A stretch of 6,125 nt of DNA from JASJBU01 sp965372385 (GTDB lineage: Bacteria; Pseudomonadota; Gammaproteobacteria; Chromatiales; Chromatiaceae), in contig CBDVCD010000225.1 in NCBI GenBank assembly GCA_965372385.1, positions 1-6,125 of the forward strand. Reading direction: 5' to 3'. This document shows positions 6,105 to 6,125 of the stretch, one piece after another (position 1 is the stretch's first letter; each line of letters starts with the position of its first letter). Both the position numbers and the translations under genes were made by a program. The notes under the pieces were generated by a model, which worked only from the letters and a program-made list of their open reading frames with translations, had not been told where the DNA came from and did not search any database.

Positions 6105-6125
6105 GCGGTCAACTGCGGTTTCTAG
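6105..6125 (+). repeat. 21-bp direct repeat, right copy (at window edge)
   Basis: Identical to 5863-5883, offset by 242 bp, and it stops exactly at the last base of the window, so the repeat may be longer. If the bases beyond continue as they do after the left copy, the element is a tandem array; if not, the copies are its two ends or flanking duplications. Confidence 0.9.

Larger units (their letters stand above)
5863..6125. repeat. Palindrome-rich intergenic repeat element (MITE- or REP-like), right boundary at or beyond window edge
   Basis: No coding sequence is supported here: the longest frame beginning at the ATG at 5996 is 12 codons, and other frames are equally short. The region starts and ends with the same 21-bp direct repeat and contains a 23-bp perfect palindrome, a 118-bp imperfect palindrome and a small A/T-rich hairpin. 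The decamer AACTGCGGTT occurs three times in the same orientation (5869, 5896 and 6111). The architecture fits a non-autonomous dispersed element or a tandemly repeated unit of 242 bp. Copy number elsewhere in the genome cannot be seen. It occupies the place where the promoter of the repair operon should lie. Confidence 0.7.

Noticed and set aside
5863..6125. CRISPR array
   Set aside because: There are only two copies of the 21-bp repeat, 242 bp apart, with no regular 30-40-bp spacers.
5884..6125. Sigma70 promoter for the repair operon inside the repeat element
   Set aside because: TTGACC and TTGCAA boxes occur on the minus strand, but none has a good -10 box at 16-18 bp spacing, so no specific promoter can be supported.

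Overview
The window is GC-rich, chromosomal-looking bacterial DNA that is almost fully coding on the minus strand. Read in the direction of transcription (right to left) it holds a 255-bp non-coding repeat element, a family 5 uracil-DNA glycosylase, uvrC, pgsA, a 114-bp leader with two dyads, and a very large membrane gene that runs off the left edge. The uvrC-pgsA pairing, with 8 bp between the genes, and the close resemblance of UvrC to the enterobacterial protein point to a gammaproteobacterium. The genus cannot be fixed from the sequence alone.

Region 5859-6125 contains no gene. It is a palindrome-rich intergenic repeat: a 21-bp direct repeat at both ends (242 bp apart), a perfect 23-bp palindrome, and a 118-bp imperfect palindrome centred on a GGAATAG/CTATTCC hairpin. 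It looks like a MITE- or REP-like dispersed element and abuts the start of the glycosylase gene.

Region 2809-5858 is a compact repair and housekeeping operon. The glycosylase (base excision repair) and UvrC (nucleotide excision repair) are 3 bp apart, and both keep four cysteines expected to hold a 4Fe-4S cluster. PgsA makes phosphatidylglycerophosphate for the membrane.

Region 1-2694 is the least ordinary part: one uninterrupted frame of 898 codons without a stop. It encodes about seven membrane helices, a cytosolic spermidine-synthase-like domain whose catalytic aspartates are missing, a second related membrane bundle, another helix, and the first part of an RnfG/NqrC-type FMN-binding domain cut by the window edge. 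The sequence suggests a membrane protein carrying a periplasmic flavin domain, not an enzyme of polyamine synthesis. Its function is unknown.
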